Shown here: positions 15,894-26,143 of the stretch, one piece after another
Numbering within the stretch: the first letter of the stretch is position 1
Layout: each line of letters begins with the position of its first letter
NCBI GenBank assembly: GCA_963753185.1
Contig: CAVWBO010000007.1
Span: forward strand, 1,922,001-1,986,000
DNA length: 64,000 nt
Reading direction: 5' to 3'
DNA from: SZUA-442 sp963753185
GTDB lineage: Bacteria > Actinomycetota > Acidimicrobiia > Spongiisociales > UBA5794
Translations under genes and position numbers: made by a program
The notes under the pieces: generated by a model
Database searches by the model: none
Seen by the model: the letters and a program-made list of their open reading frames with translations, nothing else
Told to the model about the DNA's origin: nothing

Positions 15894-17327
15894 ATGCCTC
15901 GAGACCTGCCCACCATCATCCAGGGCGGAATGGGCGCCGCTGTCTCCGACTGGAGGCTCGCCCACGCCGTATCGTCATACGGCCAACTCGGCGTCGTGTC
16001 AGGCACGGCGCTCGACGCGATCCTCGCCCGTCGGCTCCAGATCGGTGACCCCGGTGGCCACATGCGCCGTGGTCTTGCGGCGTTCCCCTTTCCCGGTGTT
16101 GCCCAGCGGATCCTCGACAAGTACTTCATCGAGGGCGGCAAGGCTGAGGACGAGCGGTTCAAGACGAAGCCGATGGTCTCACACCGATCCTCTGAAGCGA
16201 CGGAGGAACTCATCGTCGCAGCGAACTTCGTCGAGGTCTTCCTCGCCAAGGAGGGCCACAAGAACCCCGTCGGGATCAACTTCCTCGAGAAGATCCAGGT
16301 GCCGACACTCCCGTCGCTCTACGGCGCCATGCTCGCAAGGGTCGACTACATCCTCATGGGTGCAGGCATCCCGAAGGCCATCCCTGGCCTCCTCGATCGT
16401 CTGGCCGAGGGACTCGACGTCGAGATGCGGATCGACGTCAAGGGAGCGACCGACAAGGGCGATCCGTTCGTCCGATTCTCGCCTGCACGCATCGCACGCG
16501 ATCTACTCGACCGCATCCCACGCCCGCACTTCCTCGCGATCGTCTCCTCCCATGTCCTGGCGAGGATGCTCGCTACGAAGTCATCCGGCGAGGTCGACGG
16601 GTTCGTTGTCGAGTACCCCGTCGCCGGGGGGCACAACGCCCCACCACGCACCAAGGGGGAGTTCAACGACCTCGGCGAACCGATCTACGGTGAACGCGAC
16701 GTTCCCGACCTCCATGCGATCGCCGAGCTTGGCAAACCCTTCTGGTTGGCGGGAGGTTTCGGTGAACCCTCCCAGGTCGCGACCGCACTCGAGTTGGGGG
16801 CAGCAGGAGTCCAGGTCGGAACCGCGTTCGCATACTGCAACGAGTCCGGCTTCACACGCGAGGTGAAAGACGAGGTCATCGAGCGTTCGCGCGCGGGCAC
16901 CGTTTCGGTGTTCACCGACGCCATCGCATCACCGACGGGGTTCCCTTTCAAGGTCGTCCAGCTCGAGGACACCATCTCGAGTGAGACGATGTACGAGAAG
17001 CGTGAGCGTGTGTGCGACCTCGGATACCTGCGGCATGCCTACGAGCAGGACAACGGATCGACGGGCTGGCGCTGCCCGTCCGAGCCAGTCGACGACTACC
17101 TGAAGAAGGGTGGTGCGATTGAGGACACCGTGGGCCGCAAGTGTCTGTGCAACTCCCTTGTGGCGAATGTCGGAATGCCCCAGATCCAGAAGAACGGCGA
17201 GATCGAACCCATGCTGATCACCTCCGGTGACGACGCTGCTGGCGTCGCCCGGTTCGCCCCCGAAGGCTCGACGAGCTATTCCGCCGCCGACGTCCTCGAC
17301 TACCTGCTCGAAGGCGTTCCCGCCTGA
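15894..17327 (+). CDS. nitronate monooxygenase / NPD-family flavoprotein
   Basis: A 477-residue FMN-dependent TIM-barrel protein of the 2-nitropropane dioxygenase family. It opens with 'IIQGGMGAAVSDWRLAHAVS', the FMN-proximal start of the barrel. It continues with 'EYPVAGGHNAPP', containing the catalytic-type His, and the phosphate-binding 'PFWLAGGFGEPSQVATALEL' with 'GAAGVQVGTAFAYCNES'. It is about 100 residues longer than bacterial nitronate monooxygenases. The extra C-terminal part contains a cysteine-bearing segment ('RKCLCNSLVANVGM') seen in the larger actinobacterial members. Substrate unknown; related to FabK-like and nitronate-oxidising enzymes. Confidence 0.87.
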   Translation: MPRDLPTIIQGGMGAAVSDWRLAHAVSSYGQLGVVSGTALDAILARRLQIGDPGGHMRRGLAAFPFPGVAQRILDKYFIEGGKAEDERFKTKPMVSHRSSEATEELIVAANFVEVFLAKEGHKNPVGINFLEKIQVPTLPSLYGAMLARVDYILMGAGIPKAIPGLLDRLAEGLDVEMRIDVKGATDKGDPFVRFSPARIARDLLDRIPRPHFLAIVSSHVLARMLATKSSGEVDGFVVEYPVAGGHNAPPRTKGEFNDLGEPIYGERDVPDLHAIAELGKPFWLAGGFGEPSQVATALELGAAGVQVGTAFAYCNESGFTREVKDEVIERSRAGTVSVFTDAIASPTGFPFKVVQLEDTISSETMYEKRERVCDLGYLRHAYEQDNGSTGWRCPSEPVDDYLKKGGAIEDTVGRKCLCNSLVANVGMPQIQKNGEIEPMLITSGDDAAGVARFAPEGSTSYSAADVLDYLLEGVPA

Positions 17328-17528
17328 GGTTCGCCTGGACCCTTGCCTCGGACTATCGGACCTTCCCACTGCTGCGCGATACTCGTCGCGCCGTGGTCAG
17401 CTTCCCATGAAGAAGATGGGAGGGCCGTCCGGCTGTCATGGGGATTCGGCCGAACAACCCTCCCCTCGCTCCGTCGGCTCCGAATGCCCAGGTTCTTGAG
17501 CTCTCCCTCGAGAACGCGAAAACTATCC

Positions 17529-19157
17529 TTACCTTCGGAGCCAGACAGCCGTGTCAGGAGGAAGCACTCCTGACCCGACATCACCGCTTGCCACGAGCAC
17601 TTCGCCATCGGGAAGGTCGACGGGAGCACCCGACACGTTGATCATGACCGTGATCCCGGCGCCCCGCTCGAATGCGAGGATGCCGTCGCCGGTGTCGATC
17701 CACGCCATCGACTCATCGCCCGTCAGATGTCTCGAGCGCAGTCCAAGGGCGGTGCGATACATCTCGAGTGTCGAACCCGGCAGGCCGTCCTGCGCCGACA
17801 CTGCGTACTCCCCCCACTCGCCGGGCTGTGGGAGCCACGGTTCGGTATCGCTGAAGCCGAACGAAGGTCCGTCCTCCGTCCACGGGATCGGCACCCTGCA
17901 TCCGTCCCGGCCCTTCTCCGTGTGCCCCGACCGAAACCACACAGGGTCGTCGAGCACCTCGGAAGGAAGGTCGCACACCTCGCTCAGGCCGAGCTCCTCC
18001 CCCTGGTACAGGTATACGGAACCGGGAAGTCCCAGCATCAGCAGCGCCGCTGCGCGCGCCCTGGTCAACCCCACTTCCTCGTCGCGAATGGATCTGTCCC
18101 CATCGAGGAGCCAATCCTTCGATCGTACACCGCTTGGAAGCGCGTACCTCGTGCGGTGGCGCACCACGTCGTGGTTCGACAGGACCCAGGTCGGTATCGA
18201 TCCGACTGACGCGGCGCCTGCCAACGAGTCGTCGATCGCCGTTCGTAGCGCACCGTGCGTCCACTCGGACTCGAGGAACTCGAAGCTGAACACCTGATGG
18301 AACTCATCGGGCCGCAAGTACCGAGCGAGGCGATCCCAGTTGTCGACCCAGGCCTCTGCGACCATCATCGTGTCGGGATACTCGTCGAGCACCGACCTCC
18401 ATCCACGGATGATGTCGTGGACCTCGTCCCTGTCCCAATGCGGATGCTCGGTTCGCGCCAGTGCACGGGCATGGCCGCCGTCCACTCCTGTGTAGTCGAT
18501 GTCGGGATATCCAGGGTCCTTCGCAAGCCCATGTGCGACGTCGACCCGGAAACCGGATGCGCCGAGGTCGAGCCAGAAGCGCAGGATCTCATGGAAGTCT
18601 TCCCTGACCCGGGGGTTCTCCCAGTTCAGGTCCGGCTGGGTCGGATCGAAGAGGTGGAGGTACCATTGGCCGTCGCCGACGGGTGACCAGGTCGACCCGC
18701 CGAACACGCTCGTCCAGTTGGTGGGAGGCTCCTCGTAGTCCTGCCCCTTGCCGTAGCGGAACACATATCTGTTGCGCTCCGGCGATCCCGGTTCTGCCTC
18801 GAGCGCTGCACGGAACCATGCATGCTCTGATGACGTGTGGTTGGGGACCAGGTCCACGATCACCCGGATGCCGCGGTCCCGGGCGTCTGCGATCAATGCC
18901 TTCGCATCGTCGAGGGTGCCGAAGATCGGGTTGATATCGGTGTAATTGGCAACGTCGTACCCGCCGTCGTTGAGAGGCGAGGGATACCACGGGTTCACCC
19001 ACAGGGCGTCGACGCCAAGGCTCGAGAGGTGATCGAGGCGTGACCGCAACCCCGCGATATCACCGACGCCGTCGCCGTTTCCGTCGGCGAAGGAGCGGAT
19101 GTACACCTGATAGAAGGCGCCACGGCGCCACCACGGGGGGGTATGGTCGGATTGCAT
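17529..19157 (-). CDS. GH13 alpha-glucosidase
   Basis: A 542-residue cytoplasmic enzyme of the alpha-amylase superfamily, oligo-1,6-glucosidase/alpha-glucosidase type (GH13 subfamilies 23/30/31). Conserved regions are 'VDLVPNHTS' (region I), 'GFRVDVAHG' with nucleophile D206, 'MMVAEAWVD' with acid/base E268, and 'WVLSNHDVVRH' with transition-state Asp D330. It opens with 'WWRRGAFYQVYIRSFADGNG', and the C-terminal beta domain begins near residue 460. It hydrolyses alpha-glucosidic bonds in small oligosaccharides; the exact linkage cannot be assigned. The ATG at 19157 is chosen because upstream translation is non-coding. It is divergent from the M15 peptidase gene. Confidence 0.93.
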   Translation of the reverse strand: MQSDHTPPWWRRGAFYQVYIRSFADGNGDGVGDIAGLRSRLDHLSSLGVDALWVNPWYPSPLNDGGYDVANYTDINPIFGTLDDAKALIADARDRGIRVIVDLVPNHTSSEHAWFRAALEAEPGSPERNRYVFRYGKGQDYEEPPTNWTSVFGGSTWSPVGDGQWYLHLFDPTQPDLNWENPRVREDFHEILRFWLDLGASGFRVDVAHGLAKDPGYPDIDYTGVDGGHARALARTEHPHWDRDEVHDIIRGWRSVLDEYPDTMMVAEAWVDNWDRLARYLRPDEFHQVFSFEFLESEWTHGALRTAIDDSLAGAASVGSIPTWVLSNHDVVRHRTRYALPSGVRSKDWLLDGDRSIRDEEVGLTRARAAALLMLGLPGSVYLYQGEELGLSEVCDLPSEVLDDPVWFRSGHTEKGRDGCRVPIPWTEDGPSFGFSDTEPWLPQPGEWGEYAVSAQDGLPGSTLEMYRTALGLRSRHLTGDESMAWIDTGDGILAFERGAGITVMINVSGAPVDLPDGEVLVASGDVGSGVLPPDTAVWLRR

Positions 19158-19214
19158 CGCATCAGTATCGCGGAATCGGCGCGCAGTGCGATTCTGGGCG
19201 ATACCTTTGCGCCC

Positions 19215-21137
19215 ATGCCAACCGTTGCCCGCGTCGCCCTGGCCGCCTGCATCGCCGCGAGCATCCTGGTGCCGACAGCGGCCAACGCAACCGGCGGTGA
19301 AGGGGAGGCGTGGCCAGCCTTCACGGAATCGAGCGCCTGCGGCGCGCAGCGGATCACGACACCGCACGCCCCGTACAGCGGGTGGCTGAACCGATCCTTC
19401 ATCCTTCGGGGCGAGTACGGCGCATACTTCGGTCGCACGGTCCAGGACGTCTTCGACTCCCTCGTGCGCTGGCCCGTACCCGGTTCGACCGAGGTCCTCG
19501 CGATCCATCCCGCCATTGTCCCCGCCCTCGACGAAGTCGCTTCCTCGCTCCAATCTGCATTCGACGAAGGTGAGACGTACGCAATCGACAATCGGTCGAC
19601 CTACTCCACCGCGGCGAGGACGATCGGGGGGAACATCAGGCTCTCCCGCCACACCTACGGCATCGCATTCGACTTCAACGCATCACGAAATCCGTACAGG
19701 GGCGACAACACGCTCATCACGGACATGCCAGCGTTCTGGGTCGACTCGTTCCTCGACGCCGGCTTCTGCTGGGGAGGGCTGTGGGTGGGCTCGAAGGACA
19801 CAATGCACTACGCATGGCAGGGCCCTGCCTTCAGCGGGTATGACGAGATCCCGCTCCCCCTCCCGCCGCTTACGGAACGCTTGCCGCTCGGAAGACCCGA
19901 TGTGCTGGTCCCGGTGGTGCCACGCCCTCTCGATGGGACCTTCGAGACGCTGCTGGCGGACGTTGACGGGAACGGCGCGGCGGACGTGGTCAGGATCGTC
20001 AGGACCGGGGACGATGTGATGATCGACACCTCTGTCGCCTCCCGCAGGCACAACGCGTGCTCGGCACGTCGATCCATCGTGCCATCACTCGGCAACGCGG
20101 CCTCCGGCGCACACACCATCGGACTCGGGGACTGGGACGGTCGCGGTGGCAGCGACCTGTGGCTGGTCACCGACGACGAGGGGTCCCTGCGACTCGTCGT
20201 TCGGTGGGCCTTCGGCGGATACACAGCCGAAACGGCAGCACTCACCGGCGTACCGACACCGTCTGCGGACGCGTGGGTGACATCGGCTGACTTCGACGTC
20301 GATGGCGCCCTCGACCTCTTCGTTGTCGATGATGGAATGCTCACCGTCTGGGCCGTCGATCCGATGACAGGGGATTCGACGCAGCTTCTCCGCACCGCCG
20401 ACCCCTTCGCCGGCGCGGACGCCTACTTCCTCGGGGACGTCGACCTCGACAACCGGCCGGATCTCTGGTCGCTCTCAGGCTCGACCGTCTCGATCTCCAC
20501 CGCGGTGTCGGGCTACAGCCTGACCGCCGACCGCCAGCAGCTGACGGGGATGCCATCACGCGTCGTGGACGTGGTCGCCTCGGACTACGACGGCGATGGC
20601 CGACCGGACATGGTCACCTTTGACGGTTTCACGAAGCGCGTCTGGTTGGGGAACACTCCCCTCCCCGACGACCTCGCCCACGAGGTCTGGTTCGAGTTCG
20701 AGGATCCCGAGTGCGCCGAGGATGAGGCGACCTGGAATCGTGAAGAGCTGAGGCTCTCGGCGAGCACATGGACAGCATCGGGTTCGTACGAGTGGAGGTC
20801 CTTGCATGGGCTCTCCGTGGGTTGCGACCCTTCCGAGGAGTCCTGCGTGCCCGAACCGACGACCCGGAGGACCTTCGCCGAGTACATCGCGTGGATCGAC
20901 GGACTCCCTCCCGCCTCGACTGATCCGGACATCGCTGCGCCTCGGGCTGCTGCGATCGCCGGCTACCGGCTCCCGTGCGCGCTCGACGACGAAGGGTGCT
21001 GGGATGGGCCTATGTCGCGCGCCGAGTCCGCGTTGTTCTATGGGCGATTCCTCGCCGACCGCCATGGCAACGCCCCGGAACCACACAGGTGGGTGTCGGT
21101 TGTGCCGTACCCCGTCGAAACGCTCCTTCCCGACTGA
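19215..21137 (+). CDS. secreted M15-type peptidase with FG-GAP repeats
   Basis: A 640-residue exported protein. Residues 1-24 are a signal peptide ending ALA-like ('TAANA'). Residues 40-205 form a peptidase M15 (VanY/D-Ala-D-Ala carboxypeptidase-like) domain with putative zinc ligands H146 and D153 in 'SRHTYGIAFDFNAS' and H198 in 'KDTMHYAW'. Residues 225-510 contain FG-GAP/VCBS-type beta-propeller repeats with acidic Ca-binding loops ('DVDGNGAADV', 'DFDVDGALDL', 'DYDGDGRPDM'). A cysteine-containing C-terminal module follows. It likely cleaves peptidoglycan peptides outside the cell. An upstream ATG (19143) is possible, but the start at 19215 gives a proper signal sequence. Confidence 0.85.
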   Translation: MPTVARVALAACIAASILVPTAANATGGEGEAWPAFTESSACGAQRITTPHAPYSGWLNRSFILRGEYGAYFGRTVQDVFDSLVRWPVPGSTEVLAIHPAIVPALDEVASSLQSAFDEGETYAIDNRSTYSTAARTIGGNIRLSRHTYGIAFDFNASRNPYRGDNTLITDMPAFWVDSFLDAGFCWGGLWVGSKDTMHYAWQGPAFSGYDEIPLPLPPLTERLPLGRPDVLVPVVPRPLDGTFETLLADVDGNGAADVVRIVRTGDDVMIDTSVASRRHNACSARRSIVPSLGNAASGAHTIGLGDWDGRGGSDLWLVTDDEGSLRLVVRWAFGGYTAETAALTGVPTPSADAWVTSADFDVDGALDLFVVDDGMLTVWAVDPMTGDSTQLLRTADPFAGADAYFLGDVDLDNRPDLWSLSGSTVSISTAVSGYSLTADRQQLTGMPSRVVDVVASDYDGDGRPDMVTFDGFTKRVWLGNTPLPDDLAHEVWFEFEDPECAEDEATWNREELRLSASTWTASGSYEWRSLHGLSVGCDPSEESCVPEPTTRRTFAEYIAWIDGLPPASTDPDIAAPRAAAIAGYRLPCALDDEGCWDGPMSRAESALFYGRFLADRHGNAPEPHRWVSVVPYPVETLLPD

Positions 21138-21155
21138 GCGTCGCAACGCTCCGGG

Positions 21156-21803
21156 CTATTTCGGGAGGAACTTCAGGACGATGTTCGTCGCGAGTGACAG
21201 CACAACGGCGATCACGACAACCACGGCAGGCACGAACCACGGGGAGGTCACCCGTTCGGTTCCCAGCACGTCGGTCCAGGTGCCAGACTCTTCGAACGCT
21301 GCCGATCCGATCGGTACACAACCGTCGGTGGGGGCGAAGCTCACCGCAGCGACTTCGAGACCGCCGCCAATCCTCAGTCCGTAACACGTGCCGAGGGAGC
21401 TCGGCTGAGGAGCGACGAGCACCGAGACGCTTCGTCCGGTGAGAGCGAAGTCGTACACGCGCATGCCGCTCTGGGCTGCGGCATCCTCGAGTGCTGCCCC
21501 GTCCTGCCACACGAGCGCGTAGGCCGCATCCAGTTGATCAGCGATCCCCCGTGCCTCCGCATAGCCGGGGTTGGGCACATCCCCGAACGGCAAGAGTGCC
21601 ACCGCGACCAACAACGTCCCAGCGATCAGCACCAGGTCGCGTCGGATCACCCGCCTCGCTTCCGGGCTCCTTGCACCCTTCGTGCCACCCGGCGTCTTCT
21701 GCGGGGCCCTCGCGCCGGAAAGCCGCCGAGCGCGATGCTCGACCGAGAAGTGGCTCAGATCCTCATCGGAGGAGCCGCTGTCGCTTTGCGTGATATCCGT
21801 CAC
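21156..21803 (-). CDS. hypothetical protein with two transmembrane helices
   Basis: A 215-residue protein: about 50 polar, basic N-terminal residues in the cytoplasm, TM1 at about 56-76, and an extracytoplasmic domain of about 110 residues with two cysteines ('GTCYGLRIGG', 'TDGCVPIG') that may form a disulfide. TM2 is near 190-211, with a short tail. Family unknown. It is convergent with the M15 peptidase gene, with only 18 bp between them. Confidence 0.7.
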   Translation of the reverse strand: MTDITQSDSGSSDEDLSHFSVEHRARRLSGARAPQKTPGGTKGARSPEARRVIRRDLVLIAGTLLVAVALLPFGDVPNPGYAEARGIADQLDAAYALVWQDGAALEDAAAQSGMRVYDFALTGRSVSVLVAPQPSSLGTCYGLRIGGGLEVAAVSFAPTDGCVPIGSAAFEESGTWTDVLGTERVTSPWFVPAVVVVIAVVLSLATNIVLKFLPK

Positions 21804-22199
21804 ACGAGGCCTCCGCTGCTGGACCGAGCACGGCTGTCGAATCGCCGTGCGCTCAGCATCCCTGCCTTCGAGGGCTCAGAGCCTCCAGACACTGCAAAGC
21901 ATACGCCATCCAAGGCCCGCCCAAGGAGGCACCCCGCACACGCAGGATGGTGCCCGCAAGCGCAGGCACCATCCTCGTCAGCTTCGCGCCGGCGAACGCA
22001 CCATCGACCATGCCCTCCTCACCGTCGATGCCCAAGCCGATCAGTGCGCCGATCTTGGTGCCCATCTCGATGGCCTGGTCCCTGTGCCCACGGAAGCCCG
22101 TGCTGGACACAGGAAACCGACTGGTGCCAGTCGTTCAGGCCGTCGGACATGCTCCCTGCTGGGACGTCGCAGCTCACCACGCGCCCGCGCCGAGTTGCG
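21804..22199. other. 396-bp intergenic stretch, no supported gene
   Basis: An 85-codon minus-strand frame at 21853-22110 contains a hydrophobic glycine-rich run ('MGTKIGALIGLGIDGEEG') and might be a fragment or a small protein. It has no ribosome-binding site or recognisable homology. An imperfect inverted repeat (AGGATGGTGCC/GGCACCATCCT) occurs at about 21951-21980. I see nothing else. Confidence 0.35.
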
Positions 22200-23129
<930 letters not shown>

Positions 23130-23248
23130 GACTCCCGCACGCTACCCGACCCACCGCACCGGGTTCCGCGGTGTGTGTGGTGGACCGCTCCCGTCTTCGG
23201 GTTCAGCCCACGACGGCTCTCGACCGCGTGGCGCTGGTTCCCCACCGC

Positions 23249-24751
23249 TCAGGCGCTCGAAACACCCGCCTGGAGCTTCTCCATCACCTTCGCCAGGTTG
23301 AACGATGCCGGCTCCTGACGCGGTGGGAATTCGATGACCGTCGTGAGCATCTCGGCCACATACGCCTGTGCCGGTACGAGCACCCAGGCCCGGTCGAGGA
23401 GCCAGTCGTAATAGGTGTTGGATGTGATGTCCGCCCGCTCGAACGGGTCCGTGCGCAGGTTGAAGATCTTGGGGACGCGCAGCTCGGTGTACGGCTCGGC
23501 CCACACCCTGAGCGTTCCGACGGCGCGTTGCTCCATGAACACGATCTTCCAATTGTCGAATCGCAGCGCCGTCAGGTCGCCGTCGTCGGACACGTAGAAG
23601 AAGTGCTGCCGCGGACTCTGGTCCGTCTCACCGGTGAGATAGGCCAGCTGATCGTGCCCGTCGAGGTGGACCTTGTACGTGGCGCCGCCGATGTCGACGC
23701 CAGCACGCAGCTCAGCCTTGATGTCTGGGTTCCCTGCCGCCGCGAGCAGGGTGACGAACCAGTCGTTGTGGGAGACGATGCCGTTGCGCACCTCGCCCGC
23801 AGGGATCGTCCCGGGCCAGCGGACCACCGCCGGCACTCGATACGCACCCTCCCAGTTCGAGTTCTTCTCGTTGCGGAACGGGGTCATACCTCCGTCCGGC
23901 CAGGTGTTCATGTGTGGGCCGTTGTCGGTCGAGTAGACGACGATCGTGTTGTCGGCAAGATCCTGTTCATCGAGGAACTCGAGCAGGTCGCCGACCAGCC
24001 TGTCGTGATCGACCATGACGTCGTGGTACTCGGACTGCCAGCGTCCTGCCTGGCCGCGGCTGCCTTCCTTGATGTGTGTTCGGAAGTGCATGTGTGTCGT
24101 GTTGAACCACACGAAGAACGGGGTGCCTTCCTCGCTTGCGTCGCGCATGAACCGCAGCGCCTCGGGGAGGATCTCCTCGTCGATCGTCTTCATTCGTTCC
24201 CGCGTGAGCGGACCCGTGTCCTCCACGCGCTGGGTGCCATCGGCCTCGGCCCATGAGTGGATGACCCCCCGTGGGCCGAAACGCTTTCGAAAGTTCGGGA
24301 ACTCCTCCTCGCTCGGATAGTCCTCCTGCTCGGGCTCTTCCTCCGCATTCAGGTGGTAGAGGTTGCCGAAGAACTCGTCGAACCCATGCATGGTCGGCAG
24401 GAATTCGTCCTTGTCGCCGAGGTGGTTCTTGCCGAATTGACCCGTGGTGTATCCATTCGCCTTCAATGCGGTGGCTATGGTGGGATCAGCGGAGCGCAGC
24501 CCGATGTCCGCTCCCGGCATCCCGACCTTGGTGAGGCCCGTCCGGTATGGGTTCTGGCCGGTGATGAATGCCGCTCGGCCGGCCGTGCAACTCTGCTCTC
24601 CGTAGTAGTCGGTGAGCCGAACACCTTCGGCGGCGATCCGGTCGATGTTGGGTGTGCGATACCCCATCAGTCCATCGCTGTAACACGACAGGTTGCTGAT
24701 GCCGATGTCGTCTCCCCAGATCACCAGGATGTTGGGCTTTGGTTGGGTCAC
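23249..24751 (-). CDS. type I arylsulfatase-like sulfatase
   Basis: A 500-residue sulfatase of the alkaline-phosphatase superfamily. The N-terminal 'PNILVIWGDDIGISNLS' supplies the metal-binding Asp pair. The FGly signature is 'EQSCTAGRAAFITGQ', so C55 in CxAxR is the residue the neighbouring FGE converts. Further metal ligands sit in 'VVYSTDNGPHMNTW' (DN), and 'GQFGKNHLGD' carries the conserved Lys/His. It starts at GTG 24751 after AGGT, in place of an upstream frame that is non-coding. No signal peptide is visible, so it acts in the cytoplasm or needs another route out. Substrate unknown. Confidence 0.94.
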   Translation of the reverse strand: MTQPKPNILVIWGDDIGISNLSCYSDGLMGYRTPNIDRIAAEGVRLTDYYGEQSCTAGRAAFITGQNPYRTGLTKVGMPGADIGLRSADPTIATALKANGYTTGQFGKNHLGDKDEFLPTMHGFDEFFGNLYHLNAEEEPEQEDYPSEEEFPNFRKRFGPRGVIHSWAEADGTQRVEDTGPLTRERMKTIDEEILPEALRFMRDASEEGTPFFVWFNTTHMHFRTHIKEGSRGQAGRWQSEYHDVMVDHDRLVGDLLEFLDEQDLADNTIVVYSTDNGPHMNTWPDGGMTPFRNEKNSNWEGAYRVPAVVRWPGTIPAGEVRNGIVSHNDWFVTLLAAAGNPDIKAELRAGVDIGGATYKVHLDGHDQLAYLTGETDQSPRQHFFYVSDDGDLTALRFDNWKIVFMEQRAVGTLRVWAEPYTELRVPKIFNLRTDPFERADITSNTYYDWLLDRAWVLVPAQAYVAEMLTTVIEFPPRQEPASFNLAKVMEKLQAGVSSA

Positions 24752-25012
24752 TGTTGTACCTCGCGTCGGGAGCGTTGGGGCGCAGGGATCCCGGGGCCCC
24801 ACCTGTGGGTGGCACGACGATAGCCCCTTCGAGCGAACGGCGCGCCGCCTGGAACCCTCGCTTCACCGAAGACCCCGCCCATCGCTGGCTCAGCGAGCTC
24901 ATGGTCGAAGTCACCAACGAAGTGCCCTCGCTGCCTCCCAAGCGAAGCCGCTCGAAGTAGCCGCTACCGCCCGGGCAGCCCACGAGGATATGCTCTCGAA
25001 CCAGAGCAGCGC
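24752..25012. other. 261-bp gap with a possible gene-end remnant
   Basis: On the plus strand the last roughly 40 codons before a stop at 24958-24960 read 'AAWNPRFTEDPAHRWLSELM' and then a basic tail. This resembles the C-terminal end of a regulator, but it lacks any upstream body. Otherwise I see no signal. Base composition begins to change here into that of the hydrolase gene that follows. Confidence 0.3.
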
Positions 25013-25903
25013 ATGGCACTCGACGCGACGTGGATCGACACGATGCCCCACCTCGGCCAGGCGGGCCGGGTCGACGAGGCGCGCGCGCTTGCATCGAGAC
25101 CTGGGATGTCGTTCGTCGAGACTTCGGAAGGCCGCGTGCGGATGCGTCGCGGCGGCTCGACCGGCGAGCTCTCCGTGTTGATGGCCGCCGATGGTCCAAA
25201 CGTCATCGAACACTACGACCGGCTCATCCCGGCGCTCGAAGCGCGAGTCGACTGGGCCGTGTTCGAGCCGCCCGGAACCGGCGCGTCCATGCCGGCGCGC
25301 GGCTTCGATTTCACGGTCGACGCGTTTACCAAATGCTGCACCGAGGTGCTCGAGGCGCTCGGGCCGCGCACGCTCGTCTTTCCTTGCTACCTGGGTTTCG
25401 TCGGACAGCGCATCGCACAGTCGCGTCCCGATCTCGTGCTCGGCCTGATCATGCCGCAGACGCCGAGTTGGAGCGACATGCAGCATTGGGCCGACACCGT
25501 GGACCCGAAGCGCTTGCTTCGCACGCCGGTCGTCGGGCAGTTGATGCTCGCGCTTCGCCGGCGCGACGTGGCCGCCACCTGGTACCGCATGAGCACGAGC
25601 GACCGGCGCTTCCGCGCGCCGTTCATCGAAGCGGCCAACGAAGCATTCGCATTCGGCGGCTGCTTTTGTCTCGCATCGCTGATGCAAGGCTATCAGCGCG
25701 GCCCGGCGCCCCCGTCGACCGAGCTGACGGTGCCAACCGCGGTGGTGTGGGGACCACGCGATCGAACCCATTGGCAGTCTGACCCGAAGAAGTCGGTGCC
25801 CGGCGCCAAGGTCGTCACCATGCCCGAGTGCGGCCACAGCCCCGAGCTCGAGGACCCCGAGGCCTTCGTCGACTGGCTGCTTCAGTGGCACCGAGAGCAA
25901 TAG
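25013..25903 (+). CDS. alpha/beta-hydrolase-fold protein lacking the serine nucleophile
   Basis: A 296-residue alpha/beta-hydrolase-fold protein. The oxyanion-side strand is 'DWAVFEPPGTGASMPARGFD', the nucleophile-elbow strand is 'TLVFPCYLGFVGQRIA', the acid is in 'TAVVWGPRDRTHWQ' and the catalytic His in 'MPECGHSPELEDPEAFVDWL'. At the elbow the usual G-x-S-x-G reads P-C-Y-L-G, so Ser is replaced by Tyr126. Ordinary esterase chemistry is therefore unlikely unless the Cys substitutes. Codon use (GCGCG-rich, runs like CGCGCGCTTGCATCG) looks unlike the flanking genes. It sits between two patches of gene debris, consistent with acquisition by transfer. Confidence 0.75.
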   Translation: MALDATWIDTMPHLGQAGRVDEARALASRPGMSFVETSEGRVRMRRGGSTGELSVLMAADGPNVIEHYDRLIPALEARVDWAVFEPPGTGASMPARGFDFTVDAFTKCCTEVLEALGPRTLVFPCYLGFVGQRIAQSRPDLVLGLIMPQTPSWSDMQHWADTVDPKRLLRTPVVGQLMLALRRRDVAATWYRMSTSDRRFRAPFIEAANEAFAFGGCFCLASLMQGYQRGPAPPSTELTVPTAVVWGPRDRTHWQSDPKKSVPGAKVVTMPECGHSPELEDPEAFVDWLLQWHREQ

Positions 25904-25944
25904 CGGGACCGGGACGGTGTTTGCGGCCGCTCACAAGCCGTTAC

Positions 25945-26037
25945 TACCCGGCAAACCGCTCGAGAAGCTCCGTGTCATCGGGTGTCTTCGCCTGAAAGCC
26001 CCGCGCATCGGCGAACGCCTTCACGAAGGCCGGGCGT
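25945..26037 (-). pseudogene. 3' end remnant of an unknown gene (GST-like tail)
   Basis: On the minus strand a frame ending at TAG (25945-25947) reads 'RPAFVKAFADARGFQAK' and then 'TPDDTELLERFAG'. 'RPAF.KA.A' is a common ending of glutathione-S-transferase-like proteins. Only about 30 codons remain before it joins the duplicated acyltransferase fragment. Weak evidence. Confidence 0.3.
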
Positions 26038-26054
26038 TTGGACACTCTGGAAAG

Positions 26055-26119
26055 ACAGGATCGCTCCGGCGGGCTTCATGGTGGCCTTGACTGCCGGGCC
26101 GACGGGAAGGAACCCCAAT
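26055..26119 (-). repeat. 65-bp fragment duplicated from the PlsC-like gene
   Basis: Bases 26055-26119 equal 9673-9737 at 63 of 65 positions, in the same orientation. In the intact gene this stretch encodes 'LGFLPVGPAVKATLKPAGA'. Here it is an isolated piece between unrelated sequences, so it is a recombination scar or the relic of a second acyltransferase gene. Confidence 0.85.
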
Positions 26120-26143
26120 ATCGGTTTGCCCACTTGCTTGGGA

